Shown here in pieces: positions 13,844-16,877 of a stretch of DNA of 16,877 nt (position 1 is the stretch's first letter; each line of letters starts with the position of its first letter). The translations under genes and the position numbers were made by a program. The stretch is from positions 1 to 16,877 of the forward strand of contig QILH01000268.1 of the NCBI GenBank assembly GCA_003233255.1, given 5' to 3'. The notes beneath the pieces were generated by a model. The model searched no databases, had not been told where the DNA came from, and saw only the letters and a program-made list of their open reading frames with translations. This stretch comes from Gammaproteobacteria bacterium (GTDB taxonomy: Bacteria; Pseudomonadota; Gammaproteobacteria; UBA6429; Thiohalophilaceae).

Positions 13844-15331
13844 ATGACAGAACAGGAATTTCAGGCACTCGCCAGCCAGGGTTACAGCGCGATTCCCATC
13901 CTCTGCGAGGTCTTGGCGGATCTTGATACCCCGTTAAGCACCTATCTCAAACTGGCCAATGGCCCTTATTCCTACTTGTTCGAATCGGTTCAGGGTGGCG
14001 AGAAATGGGGGCGCTATTCCATCATTGGCCTGCCATGTCGGCGCATTATTCGAATATACGATCATACCGTTAAAATTTATCACGATAATGAATTAATTGA
14101 AGAGTTCAATGTTAATGATCCACTCGCCTGGATTGAAGATTACCAGACGACCTTCAAACATCCGGAACTAGAAGATTATCCGAAGTTCACGGGCGGATTA
14201 GTCGGTTACTTTGGTTATGAGACTATTCGTTATATCGAACCTAAATTGGCAATGAAATCGGAAAAAGACGATCCGCTTAAATTGCCTGATATTCTGTTGA
14301 TGGTCTCCGAACAGGTGATCGTATTCGACAATCTAAGTGGCAAGTTATACATCATCGTGTACGCCAAAACGGATGAAGACAACGCTTACGCGAAAGCAAA
14401 TGAGTTAATTGATCATCTGAAAAAACAGATGCATTCTGCTACCCCTTTACAGCATCATGCGAGGCCACGAACGATCAAGGAGGCCGATTTTATTTCCGGT
14501 TTTCAACAACCGGGGTTTGAATCCGCAGTTAAAAAGGTTAAACAATATATTACCGATGGGGATGCGATGCAGGTGGTGATCTCGCAACGTATGTCGATCC
14601 CATTTCATGCCCAGCCACTCGATTTATATCGTTCATTACGTAGCCTGAATCCATCTCCGTACATGTACTATCTGGATCTGGGCGATTTTCATATTGTCGG
14701 TTCATCACCGGAGATTCTGGCGCGTTATGAAGACGACGAGGTCACGGTCAGACCAATCGCCGGCACCCGCCCACGCGGTAAAACAGAAGAAGAGGATCGT
14801 GCACTGGAACAGGATCTGTTGGCTGATCCCAAAGAATTGGCCGAGCATTTGATGTTGATCGATCTGGGACGCAATGACGTAGGGCGCATAGCAAAAACAG
14901 GCAGCGTTGAATTGACCGATAAAATGATGATCGAACGTTATTCGCATGTGATGCACATCGTGTCGAATGTCACCGGTAAAATAAAAGACAACCTGAGTGC
15001 GATGGACGTATTGCGCGCGACCTTCCCAGCCGGGACGGTGTCGGGCGCACCGAAGATCCGCGCGATGGAGATCATCAACGAACTGGAACCGGTTAAACGC
15101 GGCGTGTATTCCGGTGCGGTCGGATATCTTGGCTGGAATGGCAATATGGATACCGCGATTGCGATCCGTACCGCGGTGATCAAAGATCAGACTCTATATA
15201 TTCAGGCGGGGGCCGGTATTGTTTATGATTCGGTGCCGAGCAACGAATGGGATGAAACCATGAACAAGGGGCGTGCGGTATTTCGTGCGGTGGCCATGGC
15301 CGAACAGGGCCTGGACGGGGCACATAAGTGA
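13844..15331 (+). CDS. trpE: Anthranilate synthase component I
   Basis: This is the large subunit of anthranilate synthase, which converts chorismate to anthranilate using ammonia supplied by TrpG, the first step of tryptophan synthesis. It has 495 residues. The N-terminal regulatory domain holds YSYLFESVQGG (residues 42-52), where the LFES at 45-48 matches the tryptophan-binding LLES of other TrpE proteins, so feedback inhibition is expected. The C-terminal chorismate-binding domain shows VVISQRM, RPIAGTRPRGKTEEED, LIDLGRNDVGR, FPAGTVSGAPKIRAMEII and the final GAGIVYDSVPSNEWDET. The start ATG has no strong ribosome site, but the N-terminus fits the family. trpG begins ten bases after its stop, indicating one operon. 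PabB was considered; the N-terminal motif and the trp neighbours favour TrpE. Confidence 0.96.
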   Translation: MTEQEFQALASQGYSAIPILCEVLADLDTPLSTYLKLANGPYSYLFESVQGGEKWGRYSIIGLPCRRIIRIYDHTVKIYHDNELIEEFNVNDPLAWIEDYQTTFKHPELEDYPKFTGGLVGYFGYETIRYIEPKLAMKSEKDDPLKLPDILLMVSEQVIVFDNLSGKLYIIVYAKTDEDNAYAKANELIDHLKKQMHSATPLQHHARPRTIKEADFISGFQQPGFESAVKKVKQYITDGDAMQVVISQRMSIPFHAQPLDLYRSLRSLNPSPYMYYLDLGDFHIVGSSPEILARYEDDEVTVRPIAGTRPRGKTEEEDRALEQDLLADPKELAEHLMLIDLGRNDVGRIAKTGSVELTDKMMIERYSHVMHIVSNVTGKIKDNLSAMDVLRATFPAGTVSGAPKIRAMEIINELEPVKRGVYSGAVGYLGWNGNMDTAIAIRTAVIKDQTLYIQAGAGIVYDSVPSNEWDETMNKGRAVFRAVAMAEQGLDGAHK

Positions 15332-15341
15332 GAGAACGCCG

Positions 15342-15926
15342 ATGTTATTAATGATCGACAACTATGATTCGTTTACCTATAACCTGGTGCAGTATTTTGG
15401 TGAACTCGGGGCAGATGTACAGGTGTTTCGGAATGATGAGATCACGGTAGCGGAGATTGAGAGGCGTGATCCGAAATACATCGTTATCTCACCCGGTCCG
15501 TGTACACCCAATGAGGCCGGTATCTCGATCGAAACCATAAAACATTTTGTCGGTAAAAAGCCAATCTTAGGTGTGTGCCTCGGGCATCAAAGTATTGGTC
15601 AGGCCTTTGGGGGCAAGATTGTCCATGCCAATGCGATCATGCACGGTAAAACCTCAATGATAAAACACAAAAACGTTGGCGTGTTTAACGGTATATCGGA
15701 TCCGTTCGAGGCAACGCGCTATCATTCATTAGTGATTGATAAAACCTGTGTACCGGATTGTCTGGAGATTACCGCCTGGACTGAAAACGAACAGGGTGAG
15801 TTAGACGAGATAATGGGCGTCAGGCACAAAGACTTTCCCGTTGAAGGCATGCAGTTTCATCCCGAATCGATCTTAACCACCAGCGGACACGATTTGTTGC
15901 GCAATTTTTTGCAGGCTAATAATTAA
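15342..15926 (+). CDS. trpG: Anthranilate synthase component II (glutamine amidotransferase)
   Basis: This class I glutamine amidotransferase of 194 residues releases ammonia from glutamine for TrpE. It starts MLLMIDNYDSFTYNLVQYF, the canonical opening, at ATG 15342; an in-frame upstream reading overlapping trpE has no homology and is discarded. The catalytic triad is C79 in GVCLGHQ, with H173 and E175 in QFHPES. The oxyanion segment SPGPCTPNEAG lies at 50-60. It follows trpE by ten bases and precedes trpD by 15. In many bacteria this subunit also serves PabB in folate synthesis; nothing here decides that. Confidence 0.96.
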   Translation: MLLMIDNYDSFTYNLVQYFGELGADVQVFRNDEITVAEIERRDPKYIVISPGPCTPNEAGISIETIKHFVGKKPILGVCLGHQSIGQAFGGKIVHANAIMHGKTSMIKHKNVGVFNGISDPFEATRYHSLVIDKTCVPDCLEITAWTENEQGELDEIMGVRHKDFPVEGMQFHPESILTTSGHDLLRNFLQANN

Positions 15927-15941
15927 GCGAGGATTAACACC

Positions 15942-16877
15942 ATGGATATGCCAGCCGCGATTCGTACCGTATTAGAGCGAAACGATCTAAGCCGGGAAGA
16001 GATGACCTGCGTAATGAAAACCATCATGAGTGGTGAAGCGACCCCGGCACAGATCGGTGGTTTTCTCGTGGGTCTGCGTATGAAGGGCGAAAGTATTGAT
16101 GAGATCACCGCTGCGGCACAGGTGATGCGCGATCTGGCCACGGGGGTCAGCGTAAGCGGTGATCACGTGGTTGATATCGTCGGCACCGGTGGCGACAGTT
16201 TATCGACCTTTAATATTTCGACGGCAAGTTGTTTTATCGTCGCCGCCGCTGGTGGCAAGGTGGCCAAACACGGTAACCGTTCGGTGAGCAGCAGTTCGGG
16301 CAGTGCGGATCTGTTAGAGCAGGCCGGTGTCCATTTGAACATTACCGCCGATCAGGTTAGCCAGTGTATCGAGCAGGTGGGTGTCGGGTTTATGTTTGCG
16401 CCGTTACATCATAGTGCAATGAAACATACCATTGCGGCACGCAAAGAAATGGGAGTGCGCACCATCTTTAATGTGCTCGGCCCGTTAACCAATCCGGCTG
16501 GTGTACAAAACCAGTTGCTGGGTGTGTTTTCGCCTGACCTGGTTGAGCCATTAGCCAATGTCCTGAAAAATCTTGGCAGTCATCATGTGATGGTGGTGCA
16601 TTCCGAGGATGGCATGGATGAGATCAGCATTGGTTCGGTGACCAAAGTCGCGGAATTAAAAGACGGTGTGATAAAAAACTACACGATTAGCCCAAAGGAT
16701 TTTGACATGCGCAAGGCCGATATCAAACAATTGGCTGTTGATGGTGCCGAACAGTCACTTGGCATGATCAGCCTGATCTTCGACGGCCATACCGGCCCCG
16801 CGCGTGATATCGTTTTATTAAATGCCGGTGCGGCGATATACGTTGCTGGCCTGGCCAACTCGCATGCTGATGGGGTT
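15942..16877 (+). CDS. trpD: Anthranilate phosphoribosyltransferase (3' end outside window)
   Basis: It joins anthranilate to phosphoribosyl pyrophosphate in the second step of tryptophan synthesis. The frame is open from ATG 15942 to the window edge, giving 312 residues of an expected 340 or so; the end is cut by the window, not by a mutation. GAGG (15929-15932) precedes the start. Visible motifs are the helical N-terminal domain (GEATPAQIGGFLVGLRMKGES), the PRPP/metal loop VGTGGDS (80-86), KHGNRSVSSSSGSADLLE, NVLGPLTNPAG and the HSEDGMDEI segment. The residue after VSS is Ser where many TrpD have Lys or Arg; I believe this occurs in related bacteria. trpC would be expected next. Confidence 0.95.
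   Translation, partial: MDMPAAIRTVLERNDLSREEMTCVMKTIMSGEATPAQIGGFLVGLRMKGESIDEITAAAQVMRDLATGVSVSGDHVVDIVGTGGDSLSTFNISTASCFIVAAAGGKVAKHGNRSVSSSSGSADLLEQAGVHLNITADQVSQCIEQVGVGFMFAPLHHSAMKHTIAARKEMGVRTIFNVLGPLTNPAGVQNQLLGVFSPDLVEPLANVLKNLGSHHVMVVHSEDGMDEISIGSVTKVAELKDGVIKNYTISPKDFDMRKADIKQLAVDGAEQSLGMISLIFDGHTGPARDIVLLNAGAAIYVAGLANSHADGV

Noticed and set aside
15273..15341. 23-residue N-terminal extension of trpG inside trpE
   Set aside because: The family begins at MLLMIDNYDSF (15342); the upstream part is trpE read in another frame.
16269..16322. Ser in place of Lys/Arg in the TrpD HGNRSVSS-x-SGSAD segment
   Set aside because: I recall SSSSGSAD in other gammaproteobacterial TrpD proteins, so it is probably normal variation.
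1..16877. CRISPR arrays, tRNA/rRNA genes, insertion sequences, integrases, phage genes
   Set aside because: No spaced repeats, clover-leaf-like segments, transposase motifs or terminal repeats were recognised on either strand.

Overview
The window looks like chromosome from a gammaproteobacterium of moderate GC. The djlA co-chaperone and the order rpe-gph-trpE-trpG-trpD are typical of that class. The first gene is a LysR regulator that closely resembles CbbR, the activator of Calvin-cycle genes. This hints at an autotroph such as a sulfur oxidiser, but no RuBisCO gene is visible, so that remains an inference.

Layout. (1) 11-925: LysR/CbbR-like regulator. (2) 976-8201, all on the plus strand: a copper/silver efflux locus. 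It holds a small exported Cys-rich protein, an outer-membrane channel (cusC-like), a periplasmic adaptor (cusB-like, with an N-terminal metal-binding domain and a C-terminal CusF domain), the RND pump cusA, a lipoprotein c-type cytochrome and a small SHOCT membrane protein. The core genes are translationally coupled: channel/adaptor and pump/cytochrome overlap as ATGA, and adaptor and pump are 2 bp apart. (3) 8325-8720: a DUF302 protein. It converges on an HDOD-domain gene (8717-9574, minus). (4) 9575-9925: an AT-rich gap with several inverted repeats but no convincing gene. (5) 9926-10741: djlA, converging on a minus-strand pair, a CopD-like membrane protein and a secreted alpha/beta hydrolase (10753-12039). 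(6) 12234-16877: rpe, gph, trpE, trpG and the start of trpD, which runs off the window.

The most notable observation is in the copper operon. The adaptor gene is out of frame near 3575. Doubling the 16-bp segment GAGCGATCTTTCGTCT (3576-3591) restores one continuous family-like reading (AIFRLSDLSSIW), so one copy of a tandem repeat may have been lost. The downstream pump gene shows the opposite change: a perfect 18-bp tandem duplication (6819-6854) that adds six residues. Gain and loss of short tandem repeats in one operon suggests slippage or recombination affecting a metal pump. It could be decay, a reversible on/off state, or an assembly fault, and raw reads would separate these.

No tRNA, rRNA, CRISPR array, insertion sequence or integrase was found. 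E. coli residue numbers cited for CusA and CusF are from memory of the published proteins, not from an alignment run here.
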